Shown: positions 36,224 to 45,178 of the stretch, piece after piece
How positions within the stretch are numbered: the first letter of the stretch is position 1
Layout of the letters: each line of letters opens with the position of its first letter
Program-made: the position numbers and the translations under genes
NCBI GenBank assembly: GCA_023419315.1
Contig: JAEZYE010000060.1
Span: 1 to 64,000, forward strand
Direction of reading: 5' to 3'
Source of the DNA: Pseudomonadota bacterium
GTDB lineage: Bacteria > Pseudomonadota > Gammaproteobacteria > Xanthomonadales > Xanthomonadaceae
DNA: 64,000 nt
The notes under the pieces: model-generated
Seen by the model: the letters and a program-made list of their open reading frames with translations, nothing else
What the model was told of the DNA's origin: nothing
Database searches by the model: none

Positions 36224-38602
36224 TCAGACCATCGGCGGATCGGTATCGCGCCCGAAATTGCGGTGCGCCGCGATGGCGGCGACGAAGCGCGCGATCGCCG
36301 CTTCATCGGCGGATTCGGCGAAGACCAGTGCGTCATCGTCCGGCGCCTCGATGTCGATGCCTGCCAGCGACAGCACCTGGCTCGCGGTGCCCAATGCCAG
36401 CAGCGGTTTGCCGTGGCGATACGCATCGCGCACATGTTCGATGACGCGTCCGTCGGCGCTGAGGGCCTCGGTGGCCGCCTCGCCACCGGCGACGGCGATG
36501 GCGTCAAACAGAACGCCGGGTTCGTTCTCAAACGACGCATCGGCGTCGATCGCGCCGTCCGCGCCGGCGAGTTGTCCCACGTGCGGCCCGAGCAGCCGGA
36601 CCACCGCGCCTTCCGCGCCCAGCGCGGCCTGCAAAGAAGTGACGTCGTCGATGGGGCTGCCGGCATGCACGAACACCGCGACGCGGCGCGACCGGATACC
36701 GCCGTCGCCGGGGCGCGCCATCAGCGAGAGTGAAGGCGAGTGGTTGATTTCCGGTTCAATGTCCATCTCCAGCACGCGCGGCATCGCATCGGGCAATGGC
36801 ATGCCCAGGCCGGCGGCAACTTCGGCCGCGAGTTCTTCCGACGCGTTGCGCAGCATCGACACCACGCGCTGGCGAATCGCCGGCACCGTCAGCTTGCTCA
36901 GCTCGAAGCGGAACGCGGCGGCGATGTGCGCCTGTTCGACCGGCGACTGGCTTTCATAGAACAGCCGCGCCTGGGCGAAGTGTTCGGCGAATTTTTCCGG
37001 CTTGGCGCGCACTTCGTCACCCTGCGGCGCCTCGGCGAACGAGACGAATCCCGCGCCGCCAGCCTGGAACGGACAGCCGCCGCCGAGCGAGTTCGGTTCG
37101 TACGATACGCGGCCGCGGTGGATCGCCTGGCGGTGCATGCCGTCGCGCTGGTTGTTGTGCACGGGCGCAATCGGCGCGTTGATCGGAATCTCGTGGAAGT
37201 TCGGGCCGCCAAGCCGGCTGATCTGCGTATCCACGTATGAGTGGATGCGGCCGGCGAGCAGGGGATCGTTGGTGAAGTCGATGCCGGGGATCACGTGCGC
37301 GGCGCAGAACGCCACCTGCTCGGTTTCGGCGAAGAAATTGTCCGGGTTGCGGTTCAGCACCATCCGGCCGACCGGACGCAATGGCACCAGTTCCTCCGGC
37401 ACGATCTTGGTCGCGTCCAGCACGTCGAAACTGAAAGCCTCGGCCTGCTCCTCGGTGAAGATCTGGAGCGCCAGTTCGTACTCGGGATACTCGCCGGCTT
37501 CGATGGCTTCCCACAGATCGCGGCGGTGGTAGTCGGGATCCGCGCCGGAAACCTTGACCGCTTCATCCCAGACCAGCGAATGCGTGCCGAGCTTCGGCGT
37601 CCAGTGGAACTTGCAGAACACCGATTCTCCTTCGGCATTGACCAGCCGGAAGGTATGCACGCCAAAGCCCTGCATCATGCGATAGCTGCGCGGAATGGCG
37701 CGGTCCGACATCAGCCACATCAGCATGTGCGTGGATTCGGGCATCAGCGACACGAAATCCCAGAAGGTGTCGTGCGCCGAAGCGGCCTGCGGCATCGCGT
37801 GATGCGGCTCCGGCTTCACCGCGTGCACCAGATCCGGGAACTTCATCGCGTCCTGGATGAAGAACACCGGCATGTTGTTGCCGACCAGATCCCAGTTGCC
37901 TTCATCGGTATAGAACTTCACCGCGAAGCCGCGCACGTCGCGCGCGGTGTCCTTCGATCCGCGCTCGCCGGCAACGGTGGAGAAGCGCACGAACACCGGC
38001 GTGATCTTGCCGGCTTCCTGGAACGGCGCTGCGCGGGTGAGGTCGGCCAGGCTTTCGTAGGCTTCGAAGTAGCCGTGCGCCGCGGAGCCGCGCGCATGCA
38101 CGATGCGCTCGGGAATGCGCTCGTGGTCGAAGTGGGTGATCTTCTCGCGCAGGATGAAATCCTTCAGCAGCGCGGGGCCGCGCAAGCCGGCCTTCAGGCT
38201 GTTCTGGTTGTCGGACACCGGAACGCCCTGATTGGTGGTCAGGCGGCGATCGCTGGCGTCGTTGCGCACGCGATCCAGCGGACCGGTGGTCGCGTCGCCA
38301 CCGGGCGCGATACCCATGCCGCTCTTCGGGTTGCCGTTGGCCTCGCTGCTCGTGCTCGCGCCCGCTTCGGCCGAAGGCGCCGGCACATGTTCGCCTTCCG
38401 GCGGGGTTTCCGCGTTCCCGCGGCCGTGTTCGGTGGCCTTGTCGGCGTTGTGCGGACGCTGCGCAGACCAGGCGTCGATCTCGGCGGGGACGGCGTCGGC
38501 CGGACGCGCCGGGCGGCGTGACTTTGCATTCGCCGGTCCGCTGTCGCTGCGTGCGGCGTTCTTCGTCTTCGGGGAGGAAGCGGCTTTTTTCCGTGTGGCC
38601 AT
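36224..38602 (-). CDS. katE: Large-subunit catalase HPII type
   Basis: A 792-residue monofunctional haem catalase with the long N-terminal arm and C-terminal flavodoxin/GATase1-like domain of clade II enzymes. The active-site His is in PERIVHARGSAAHG, and the distal Asn block is VRGFAVKFYTDEGNWDLVGNN. The proximal haem Tyr is in RIHSYVDTQISRLGG. The first 100 residues after MATRKKAASS are Lys/Ala/Pro-rich and disordered, longer than in E. coli HPII. The ATG at 38602 is preferred to the frame start at 38710. It is divergent from the zinc dehydrogenase. The role is peroxide removal, often in stationary phase. Confidence 0.94.
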   Translation of the reverse strand: MATRKKAASSPKTKNAARSDSGPANAKSRRPARPADAVPAEIDAWSAQRPHNADKATEHGRGNAETPPEGEHVPAPSAEAGASTSSEANGNPKSGMGIAPGGDATTGPLDRVRNDASDRRLTTNQGVPVSDNQNSLKAGLRGPALLKDFILREKITHFDHERIPERIVHARGSAAHGYFEAYESLADLTRAAPFQEAGKITPVFVRFSTVAGERGSKDTARDVRGFAVKFYTDEGNWDLVGNNMPVFFIQDAMKFPDLVHAVKPEPHHAMPQAASAHDTFWDFVSLMPESTHMLMWLMSDRAIPRSYRMMQGFGVHTFRLVNAEGESVFCKFHWTPKLGTHSLVWDEAVKVSGADPDYHRRDLWEAIEAGEYPEYELALQIFTEEQAEAFSFDVLDATKIVPEELVPLRPVGRMVLNRNPDNFFAETEQVAFCAAHVIPGIDFTNDPLLAGRIHSYVDTQISRLGGPNFHEIPINAPIAPVHNNQRDGMHRQAIHRGRVSYEPNSLGGGCPFQAGGAGFVSFAEAPQGDEVRAKPEKFAEHFAQARLFYESQSPVEQAHIAAAFRFELSKLTVPAIRQRVVSMLRNASEELAAEVAAGLGMPLPDAMPRVLEMDIEPEINHSPSLSLMARPGDGGIRSRRVAVFVHAGSPIDDVTSLQAALGAEGAVVRLLGPHVGQLAGADGAIDADASFENEPGVLFDAIAVAGGEAATEALSADGRVIEHVRDAYRHGKPLLALGTASQVLSLAGIDIEAPDDDALVFAESADEAAIARFVAAIAAHRNFGRDTDPPMV

Positions 38603-38746
38603 GTCGGTGTGCTCGGGTGTGAACAGCACAGAAAATAGGCGCGCGCGGTGAACACAATGTCGAAGCGACGCCGTGCATGTATCACACGCTCTTGATCCGC
38701 GCGTGCGCATGGTCGTCCGTACATTCGAACCGTGGATTCAACTTCG

Positions 38747-39910
38747 ATGAAAGCTTTGACGTATCAGGGCGCGCGCGATGTGCGCGTGGAGAACGTGCCG
38801 GATCCGGCCATCGTCGCGGCCGACGATATCGTGCTGCGCGTCACCGCCACCGCGATCTGCGGATCGGACCTGCACATCTATCGCGGCAAGATCCCGGGCA
38901 TGGAGGACGGCGACATCCTCGGACACGAGTTCATGGGCATCGTGGAAGAGGCCGGCCCCGCGGTGACCGAGGTCCGCGTCGGTGACCGCGTGGTGATTCC
39001 GTTCGTCATCGCGTGCGGCGAATGCTTCCATTGCCTGCTCAACGAATACTCGGCCTGCGAAACCACCAATCCGGGCCACGGAGCCGCGATGAACGCCAAG
39101 TCGATCAAGCCGCCGGCGGCGCTGTTCGGCTACAGCCGCCTGTACGGCGGCGTTCCCGGCGGGCAGGCTGAATTCGTGCGCGTGCCGAAAGCCAATGTCG
39201 GTCCGTTCGTGGTGCCGGACGCGCTCGGCGATGAACAGGTGCTGTTCCTGTCGGACATCCTGCCGACCGGCTACCAGGCCGTGCTCAACGCCGGCATCAA
39301 ACAGGGCTCCACGCTGGCCATCTTTGGCGCCGGTCCGGTGGGCTACATGGCGGCCGCCTGCGCACGCATGCTGGGCGCGGAAACCATATTCATGATCGAT
39401 CACAACCCGTACCGGCTGCAGTTCGCGCAGGCGACCTACGGCGTCATCCCGATCAACTTCGACGATGAGGATGATCCGGCCGAACAGATCATCGCCGCGA
39501 CGGCCGGCCGCGGCGTGGACGCGTCGATCGACGCGGTGGGCTTCGAGGCCAAGGGAAGCGCGACCGAAACCGTGCTGACCAATCTCAAGCTGGAGGGTTC
39601 CAGCGGCAAGGCGTTGCGCCAGTGCATCGCGGCGACGCGTCGCGGTGGCGTGGTGAGCGTGCCCGGGGTGTATGCCGGCTTCATCCACGGCTTCCTGTTC
39701 GGAGACGCGTTCGACAAGGGCCTGACGTTCAAGATGGGACAGACCCACGTGCAGGCGTTCCTGCCGGAACTGCTCGAAGCGATCGGCGAGGGCCGGCTGG
39801 CGCCGGACGTGATCATTTCCCATCGCATGAAGCTGGCCGATGCGGCCAAGGGCTACGACATCTTCAACAAGCGCGAGGACGACTGCCGCAAGGTCGTGCT
39901 GACGCCCTGA
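38747..39910 (+). CDS. Zinc-dependent alcohol dehydrogenase
   Basis: A 387-residue medium-chain dehydrogenase. Catalytic zinc ligands are in AICGSDLH and GHEFMG (Cys, His, Glu), structural zinc cysteines are in ACGECFHCLLNEYSAC, and the NAD fold shows GAGPVGYMAA. Insertions around residues 100-130 and 245-285 resemble the glutathione-independent formaldehyde dehydrogenase subgroup of the family, but the substrate is unproven. The ATG at 38747 is chosen because MKALTYQG is the typical family start; a GTG at 38732 would add five residues. No clear Shine-Dalgarno is seen at either site. Confidence 0.85.
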   Translation: MKALTYQGARDVRVENVPDPAIVAADDIVLRVTATAICGSDLHIYRGKIPGMEDGDILGHEFMGIVEEAGPAVTEVRVGDRVVIPFVIACGECFHCLLNEYSACETTNPGHGAAMNAKSIKPPAALFGYSRLYGGVPGGQAEFVRVPKANVGPFVVPDALGDEQVLFLSDILPTGYQAVLNAGIKQGSTLAIFGAGPVGYMAAACARMLGAETIFMIDHNPYRLQFAQATYGVIPINFDDEDDPAEQIIAATAGRGVDASIDAVGFEAKGSATETVLTNLKLEGSSGKALRQCIAATRRGGVVSVPGVYAGFIHGFLFGDAFDKGLTFKMGQTHVQAFLPELLEAIGEGRLAPDVIISHRMKLADAAKGYDIFNKREDDCRKVVLTP

Positions 39911-39974
39911 ACCGCGCGTGGCCCGGCGTGACCCCCGTGCATGCGGTTGACGCCGCGTGGACGAGGCATCGCGT

Positions 39975-40406
39975 ATGGAAGGGCTCATGAACATCAAGGA
40001 ACGACTGCTGATGGACAACACGCCGCCGATCCAGCCTGATCTGCTGTGCTTCGGCATCGGCGTGTTCCAGGCCGCCCTTGCCGGTGAACTGGTCGGGACC
40101 GCCGACCTCGAACCGGGCGAAGCGCTCGCGCACATGGGACTGCATGCGATCGAGCAGCAGATCCAGGGGCACGGGCTGACACCGGAGGAGGAACTCTCGC
40201 TGATGTTCCGCGTCGTCGCCTTCCCACCGTTGCTGGAGCAGGCCGCCTCCGACGAACGCACCGCGGCCCATGTTCGCCAGATGGAGACCGGTTACGAAGT
40301 CAGCGAGCCGTTCCTCAACGCCGCGGCGCGGTGCCGGCTGCAACCGACACACCAGGGCACGTTCCGCTACGACCTGGAAAACCTCGCCAGCCTGCTGGTC
40401 AACTGA
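39975..40406 (+). CDS. Small protein of unknown function
   Basis: An acidic, helix-rich protein of 143 residues (139 if it starts at the ATG at 39987) that I do not recognise. It has no signal peptide, membrane helix or Cys motif. It follows the zinc dehydrogenase by 65 bases in the same direction and may share its transcript. Codon use is like the rest of the chromosome, which supports a real gene. A GC-rich hairpin follows. Confidence 0.55.
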   Translation: MEGLMNIKERLLMDNTPPIQPDLLCFGIGVFQAALAGELVGTADLEPGEALAHMGLHAIEQQIQGHGLTPEEELSLMFRVVAFPPLLEQAASDERTAAHVRQMETGYEVSEPFLNAAARCRLQPTHQGTFRYDLENLASLLVN

Positions 40407-40412
40407 AGCCGG

Positions 40413-40430
40413 CCGCGCCGCGTGGCGCGG
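40413..40430 (+). terminator. GC hairpin between convergent genes
   Basis: CCGCGCC (40413-40419) pairs with GGCGCGG (40424-40430) around a GCGT tetraloop, extended by G-C pairs outside. There is no T-tract. Confidence 0.45.
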
Positions 40431-40440
40431 GGCCCGCACG

Positions 40441-41127
40441 TCACGTGGTCGCCTTGAATGCATAGCCGATGCCGTGCACGGCCGAGATCGGCAGTGGCAG
40501 GCCGCATTGGGCGAGGACCTTCTTGCGCAGCCGGTAAATCACCGTTTCCAGGCGATGGAAGTCGTAGTGTTCATCGTCCATGCAATCGGCGAGTTGTGAT
40601 TTGGAGACGACCCGGCCGGCCGCGTCGAACAGGCATTGCAGGATACGGCGCTCGGCTTCGTTGAGTTGCAGTTCGCGTCCGCCGGGCGAGATCAGTTGCC
40701 AGCCGCTTTCGCCGAGCCGCCAGCGCGCGGCCGTCTGCGCCTTGAGCCGTCGCGCCACGCTGATCAACGTGGCGGCAATCAGTTCCACGCCCGCAGGCTT
40801 GGCGAGGTAAGCGTCCGCTCCATACGTGAGTCCGCGGATCTGATCCGGCAGCGCACCGCATCCGGTCAGCATGATCAGGCCCAGTCGCGGGTAAGCCTGC
40901 CGGAGTTCGCGCAGCAGCACGAAGCCGTCCGAATCGGGCAGGCCGACATCCAGCAGCACCAGCCCGAAGCCGCCCTGGCCGAGGCGGATGTGCAGCGTCG
41001 CCGCGGTGCCCACGCCTTCGGCCTGGAAGCCGAGCGCGCGCAGTCCGGGCAGCAGGATTTCATCGCGGAGCAGGACGTCGTCTTCCAGCAACAGGACGCG
41101 TGGCAGGGCGAGCGGGATCGGCGTCAT
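40441..41127 (-). CDS. OmpR-family response regulator
   Basis: A 228-residue regulator with receiver residues D16/D17, phosphoacceptor D60 (LVLLDVGLPDSDG), a switch Thr and K (LTGCG, AKPAG) and a winged-helix C-terminus (ELQLNEAERRILQCLFDAAGRVVSKSQL ... LETVIYRLRKKV). The open frame runs much further upstream (to 42801), but that part is antisense to the kinase gene and not protein-like. The start at 41127 is the first ATG before the receiver. It is divergent from the histidine kinase 150 bases away, its likely partner. Confidence 0.85.
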   Translation of the reverse strand: MTPIPLALPRVLLLEDDVLLRDEILLPGLRALGFQAEGVGTAATLHIRLGQGGFGLVLLDVGLPDSDGFVLLRELRQAYPRLGLIMLTGCGALPDQIRGLTYGADAYLAKPAGVELIAATLISVARRLKAQTAARWRLGESGWQLISPGGRELQLNEAERRILQCLFDAAGRVVSKSQLADCMDDEHYDFHRLETVIYRLRKKVLAQCGLPLPISAVHGIGYAFKATT

Positions 41128-41277
41128 GGAGCCCGTGATGGCGACGCATTGCCGAGGCAATGTGAGTTGCGTGAAGCGCGATTGCCGCGCATCGACTTCG
41201 ATGTTCGTGCAATTGACGAGTCGCCACTCGCGTCCCAGTCTGCGCGGCGGTCTGTTTCGTCTGCGGCAGTAGCCTTC

Positions 41278-42591
41278 ATGCTCAAACGGTTCCTGGATTG
41301 GTTTGGCGACGTGCCCATCGCCGATGCGTTCGAGCGGCGGAACGCGGTGGCGGTACAGGGCCTGCTGTTGTTGATCGTGCCGTGGGCGTGGATGAACGTG
41401 GCAACGGGCGTGCGCATGGGCGGGACCGATCCGGTCGGGTACTGGTTCGCATTGGGAAGCGCGGTCATCGCCATCGCATTGATACGCCGCGGCCTGTTCC
41501 GTCCGGCCGTCACGTGCTTCATCGCGGCGATGCTGTGCGCGCCCGGGTACTACTACTGGCTGTCCGGATTCGATGCAATCCGCGATCACCAGCAGGAGCA
41601 CTACGTGCTGATGGTGATGAGCGCATTGACGCTCGGCCGGCGCGCGTTGTGGCAGGTGTACCTGGCGATGCTCGCATTGCTGGTGGTGAGCGGTGTCGCG
41701 GATGCCAGCCGCCTGACGCCGGGCGGAGCGCTGATGTGCTTCATGCAGATGGCGGGAAACTATCTGCTCGTCGCGATCATGCTGGACCGCGCCTGCCTGA
41801 TCCTGCGGGATGCACGCAGCGATGCGCTGCGGCAACGCAGGCAGCGGGAAGCCGTGGTGGTGCACCGCCGGCGCCTGCGCGCGCAACGTTCGCCCGCGCG
41901 GCGTTCCGCAGCCACGAATCCGCTGGTCGGTGGAATCGCGCACGATTTCGGCCACATCCTCGAACTGGTGCTCGGATTCGCGGGACGGCGCGGAGAACTG
42001 CGCACGATTGCCGCACCCGATGAACGCGCACTGGCGATGGAGCGCATGCTCGCGCGCGTGGAGCAGGTCGCCCATCGCGGCGCGGGACTGATTCGCAAGC
42101 TGCTCGCCCACAGCCGCAGCGACGGCCGTGGTGTGGCGTGTTTCGACGCGGGACATGCGCTTGCCGCGTTGAGGCCGATGCTGCGGCAGCTGTTTCCACC
42201 GGATGTCCGGCTGGAGATTGCCGTTGTCGAGGGATATCGGATCCGCTTGGACCGCGACGAATTCGAACTGATGGTGCTGAACATCGCCGCCAATGCGCGT
42301 GATGCATTGCAGGGCCGCGCCGGCCATTTCGCGATCGGGCTCGCGTGCGAAGCGGGCTTCGTCCGCATCGTGTTCACCGATGACGGCATCGGCATGGACG
42401 AGGACACGCGGCGGCGGATGTTCGATCCGTTGTTCAGCGCGAAAGCGAGTGGCGGCGGGCATGGGCTCGGCCTGTCCGGTGTGATGGATTTCCTGCGGAA
42501 TGCGGGTGGCGGAATTGAAGTGACGAGCGGCATCGGTGACGGGACTTCGCTGGTCGTCCGCTTGCCCTGTGTGACGACAGAGTCGGTGTAG
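41278..42591 (+). CDS. Membrane sensor histidine kinase
   Basis: A 437-residue kinase. About five membrane helices cover residues 24-175 with no large periplasmic domain, so it may sense the membrane or a small molecule. The H-box reads GGIAHDFGHILELVLGFAG (H222), the N-box NIAANARDA, and the G boxes DDGIGMD and GGGHGLGLSGV. The AHDF-type H-box is that of hybrid-like or NtrB-like kinases of the HisKA class. An in-frame extension upstream to 40636 is antisense to the regulator gene and is rejected. The pair forms a divergent two-component system with unknown signal. Confidence 0.82.
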   Translation: MLKRFLDWFGDVPIADAFERRNAVAVQGLLLLIVPWAWMNVATGVRMGGTDPVGYWFALGSAVIAIALIRRGLFRPAVTCFIAAMLCAPGYYYWLSGFDAIRDHQQEHYVLMVMSALTLGRRALWQVYLAMLALLVVSGVADASRLTPGGALMCFMQMAGNYLLVAIMLDRACLILRDARSDALRQRRQREAVVVHRRRLRAQRSPARRSAATNPLVGGIAHDFGHILELVLGFAGRRGELRTIAAPDERALAMERMLARVEQVAHRGAGLIRKLLAHSRSDGRGVACFDAGHALAALRPMLRQLFPPDVRLEIAVVEGYRIRLDRDEFELMVLNIAANARDALQGRAGHFAIGLACEAGFVRIVFTDDGIGMDEDTRRRMFDPLFSAKASGGGHGLGLSGVMDFLRNAGGGIEVTSGIGDGTSLVVRLPCVTTESV

Positions 42592-42887
42592 CCACGACGC
42601 AGCAGCCTTGTGCACGCGTGCGGATGTGCATTCGAAGCGCGCGTGTGAGCAGCGGGGATTTTTCGAGCGCAAGTGCGCGTGACAACCTCGACTGCGCTGC
42701 TTAGGTTCGACCTCGGCATGCCGCTCGGCGAACGCGCGACATGCTTCGGTTCGCCGAAGGTGGCGGGCCCGGTCGGCAACCGGCGAACGAAGTGCAGCCA
42801 TGCCTGCGACACGCCGTTGCCATCTTTCGAATGGATCACGCAGGGCAGGGATTTCTCCAGTGAAGAACAGACACAGGCAGGCGTCCG
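42592..42887. other. Non-coding stretch before YadA remnant
   Basis: About 300 bases after the kinase gene with no ribosome binding site or recognisable protein. It may be eroded sequence of the adhesin gene whose 3' end follows. Confidence 0.4.
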
Positions 42888-43046
42888 CGCGGTCGCGTGG
42901 CAGTCGGCGCCGGTTGGCAGAACGGGGAAACCGCGCTGTCGCTGGGCTATTCGAAGCAGATCGGTGATCGCGGCTCGGTCAGTCTCGGCGGCGCGTTCAG
43001 CAGCGACGATCAATCGGTGGGCGTGGGCTTCGGCATCGACCTGTAA
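42888..43046 (+). pseudogene. Orphan YadA-type autotransporter anchor
   Basis: A short frame ending at TAA 43044-43046 reads VAVGAGWQNGETALSLGYSK, then DRGSVSLGGAFSSDD and VGVGFGIDL. Alternating beta strands with GxG turns and a C-terminal hydrophobic residue are the last strands of the YadA membrane anchor of trimeric autotransporter adhesins. The passenger and coiled coil are absent, and no start codon or ribosome binding site fits. It is a remnant of a deleted adhesin gene. The family call rests on about 50 residues. Confidence 0.65.
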
Positions 43047-43114
43047 ACCCGGCGGCGTGCAGCAGCGGAGGGCTTCGCGGCCCTCCGCTGATCATCCGGC
43101 GATGCCGCGTCCGC

Positions 43115-43981
43115 TTACTTCAGGCGCGCCAGCAATTCCTTGGCCACACCGATGGCCGAGGCCGGGTTCTGGCCAGTGATCAGTTCGCGGTCGACCACCA
43201 CATTCGGCTGCCATGGCGACGCATTGCTGCGGTATTGCACGCCGGCCTGCGCCAGCGCGGTCTGCGGATAGAACTTCATCTCGCCGCCGCCGAGCAGCGG
43301 CTTGGCCTGCAATTCTTCATCGTTGCTGATCACGGTGACGCGGTAGCCGCTGTAGATCCATTGCGGCGCCAGCGCGGGCTTGCCGCCGGCTTCCATCGAC
43401 GCCACGAATCCATTCGCGTCGGGCAGCGTGGAAAGCAGTGCGATCGGGCCGTGGCACACCAGCGCCGTGGTCTTGCCGTGCGCGTGGAAGTCGCTCAGCA
43501 GGCGGCCGAGCGCCGGGCTTTTCAGCAGATCCTGCATCGGCGCATGGCCGCCGGGGATGTAGACCGCATCGAAGCGGTCGTAGCCGATCTGTTCGATGCG
43601 CGCCAGGCTCACCACGGGCGAATCGGTGGTCGAGGTCAAAGCCAGTTCGTCCAGCAACGCCTGGTGCGCCTGGAGCGTGGCCGCATCACCGTCGAAGTAC
43701 ATCGCATCGATGGACGAACGATCGACCGTCGGCGCCTGGCCGTCCGGCGTCGCGAAGGTGATGCGGTGCCCGGCCTCGCGCAGCAGCTTGACCGGCTGCA
43801 TCAGCTCGTTGAGGTAGAAGCCGGTCGGGAAGACCTTGCCCTCCTTCAGGTCCAGATGATCGGCATCGGACAGCACGACCAGGACATTGCCGGCCTGCGC
43901 CGAGGACGCGGCGGCCAGGGCCAGGAAGGTCGCGGCGCCGAGCTTGCGCAGCACGGCAGGGGAACGAGTGGAGCGGGTCAT
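43115..43981 (-). CDS. Periplasmic DJ-1/PfpI-family protein
   Basis: A 288-residue protein with a Sec signal peptide (MTRSTRSPAVLRKLGAATFLALAAASSAQAG). A class I glutamine amidotransferase-like fold follows. The nucleophile elbow is TALVCHGPIAL with C176, and E59 in GFYLNEL matches the acidic residue that pairs with the cysteine in Hsp31/DJ-1 proteins. Cytoplasmic relatives act as chaperones or glyoxalases; an exported version is less usual. The ATG at 43981 is preferred to the frame start at 44059. A LysR regulator is divergent, 97 bases away, and probably controls it. Confidence 0.82.
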   Translation of the reverse strand: MTRSTRSPAVLRKLGAATFLALAAASSAQAGNVLVVLSDADHLDLKEGKVFPTGFYLNELMQPVKLLREAGHRITFATPDGQAPTVDRSSIDAMYFDGDAATLQAHQALLDELALTSTTDSPVVSLARIEQIGYDRFDAVYIPGGHAPMQDLLKSPALGRLLSDFHAHGKTTALVCHGPIALLSTLPDANGFVASMEAGGKPALAPQWIYSGYRVTVISNDEELQAKPLLGGGEMKFYPQTALAQAGVQYRSNASPWQPNVVVDRELITGQNPASAIGVAKELLARLK

Positions 43982-44015
43982 GGCATCACCAGGGAATTGA
44001 AGGGGACGGCACTGT

Positions 44016-44027
44016 ATTGCGCCCAAT
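44016..44027 (+). promoter_or_regulatory. Possible LysR-regulator site
   Basis: ATTG-CGCC-CAAT, a short inverted repeat between the divergent DJ-1-like and lysR genes. It does not fit T-N11-A exactly, so the assignment is tentative. Confidence 0.25.
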
Positions 44028-44078
44028 CCGGGCGATAAACTCGCGCCCCGGAAAATCATCCTTGCCCTGGAGGCAACA

Positions 44079-44975
44079 ATGAGCCGGCGATTCGATCACC
44101 TGGGTGATGTGGAGGCATTCATTGCCGTGGTCGAACACGGGTCGCTGACCGCCGGCGCGGTCGCGCTCTCCACCACGCCCTCGGTGATCAGCCGGGCGAT
44201 TGCGCGGCTGGAAGCGCGGCTCGGCAGCCAGTTGCTGAGACGGACCACACGCCGGATCGGCCTGACCGAGGCGGGTCGGCTCTATCTCGAACAGTCGCGC
44301 GCAGCGTTCTCGCTCATCGACGATGCGGAGCGCGCGATACAGGGCCAGGACGGTGAACTCAGCGGACGCGTGCGCCTCAGCGTGCCGACGACCTACGGCC
44401 ACTACCGTCTGCCGCCGCAGCTGTGCCGCTTCGCCGCGCAGTACCCGCGCGTGCAGGTGGAAGTGAACATTACCAATCGCAATGTCGATCTGATCGCCGA
44501 GGGTTTCGATCTGGCCGTGCGGCTTGGTGCGCTGCCGGACAGCGGGCTGGTCGCCCGCAAGCTGGAAGACGCCACGCTGTGCCTGGTCGCGTCACCCGCC
44601 TACCTGGCCCGCGCCGGAACACCCACGCGGCTGGACGATCTGCATGCCCATGCCTGCGTGCCCTTCGTGATGCCCAGCACCGGTCGCGTCGCACCGTGGA
44701 TGTTCCGCGTCGAAGGCAAAGATCTGGACTGGACGCCGCCCACGCGCCTGGAAGTGTCCGACGACGTGCTCGGCGTGGTGTCGCTGGCCGAACACGGCGT
44801 TGGCCTGTGCCAGAGCTACGACTTCATCGTGCGTGACCGCATCGAACGTGGCCGCCTGGTGGAAGTGCTGCCGGCATTGCGCGGCCGCTCCCGGCCGTTC
44901 TCGCTGATCTACGCGCCGCATCGGCGGCTTTCGGCGGCGTCGCGCGCGTTGATCGAGGTGCTGTGCGCCGAGTGA
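44079..44975 (+). CDS. LysR-family transcription regulator
   Basis: A 298-residue regulator with an N-terminal winged HTH (VEAFIAVVEHGSLTAGAVALSTTPSVISRAIARLEARLGSQLL pattern, residues 10-50) and a C-terminal periplasmic-binding-type sensor domain. The FDLAVRLGALPDSGLVARKL block resembles the CrgA/DsdC-like subgroup. GGAGG precedes the ATG. It is divergent from the exported DJ-1-like gene; LysR proteins usually regulate such a neighbour. The inducer is unknown. Confidence 0.88.
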   Translation: MSRRFDHLGDVEAFIAVVEHGSLTAGAVALSTTPSVISRAIARLEARLGSQLLRRTTRRIGLTEAGRLYLEQSRAAFSLIDDAERAIQGQDGELSGRVRLSVPTTYGHYRLPPQLCRFAAQYPRVQVEVNITNRNVDLIAEGFDLAVRLGALPDSGLVARKLEDATLCLVASPAYLARAGTPTRLDDLHAHACVPFVMPSTGRVAPWMFRVEGKDLDWTPPTRLEVSDDVLGVVSLAEHGVGLCQSYDFIVRDRIERGRLVEVLPALRGRSRPFSLIYAPHRRLSAASRALIEVLCAE

Positions 44976-45178
44976 ATCGCACGGCGCACTCCGCCGCTTC
45001 GCGCGCCGTTCAGCGCATGCGCCACGCACGCTGTCACAATGCCAGCCCCTTCGCGGCGCAGCCGGACTCCAACACACGTGTGATCGACCTGTTCCCCTGA
45101 AACGCATGCGCCACCTGGCTCAGCCCGGTGACGTGTCTGCCGCTCGTCCGCGCCTGTGCGCGACGCAAGGAGGAACCC

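Noticed and set aside
38738..40261. A 507-codon minus-strand frame over the zinc dehydrogenase
   Set aside because: Antisense shadow; the dehydrogenase keeps all zinc ligands and the NAD fold.
41128..42801. N-terminal extension of the OmpR-type regulator frame
   Set aside because: It lies antisense to the histidine kinase and shows no domain; the receiver domain begins right after the ATG at 41127.
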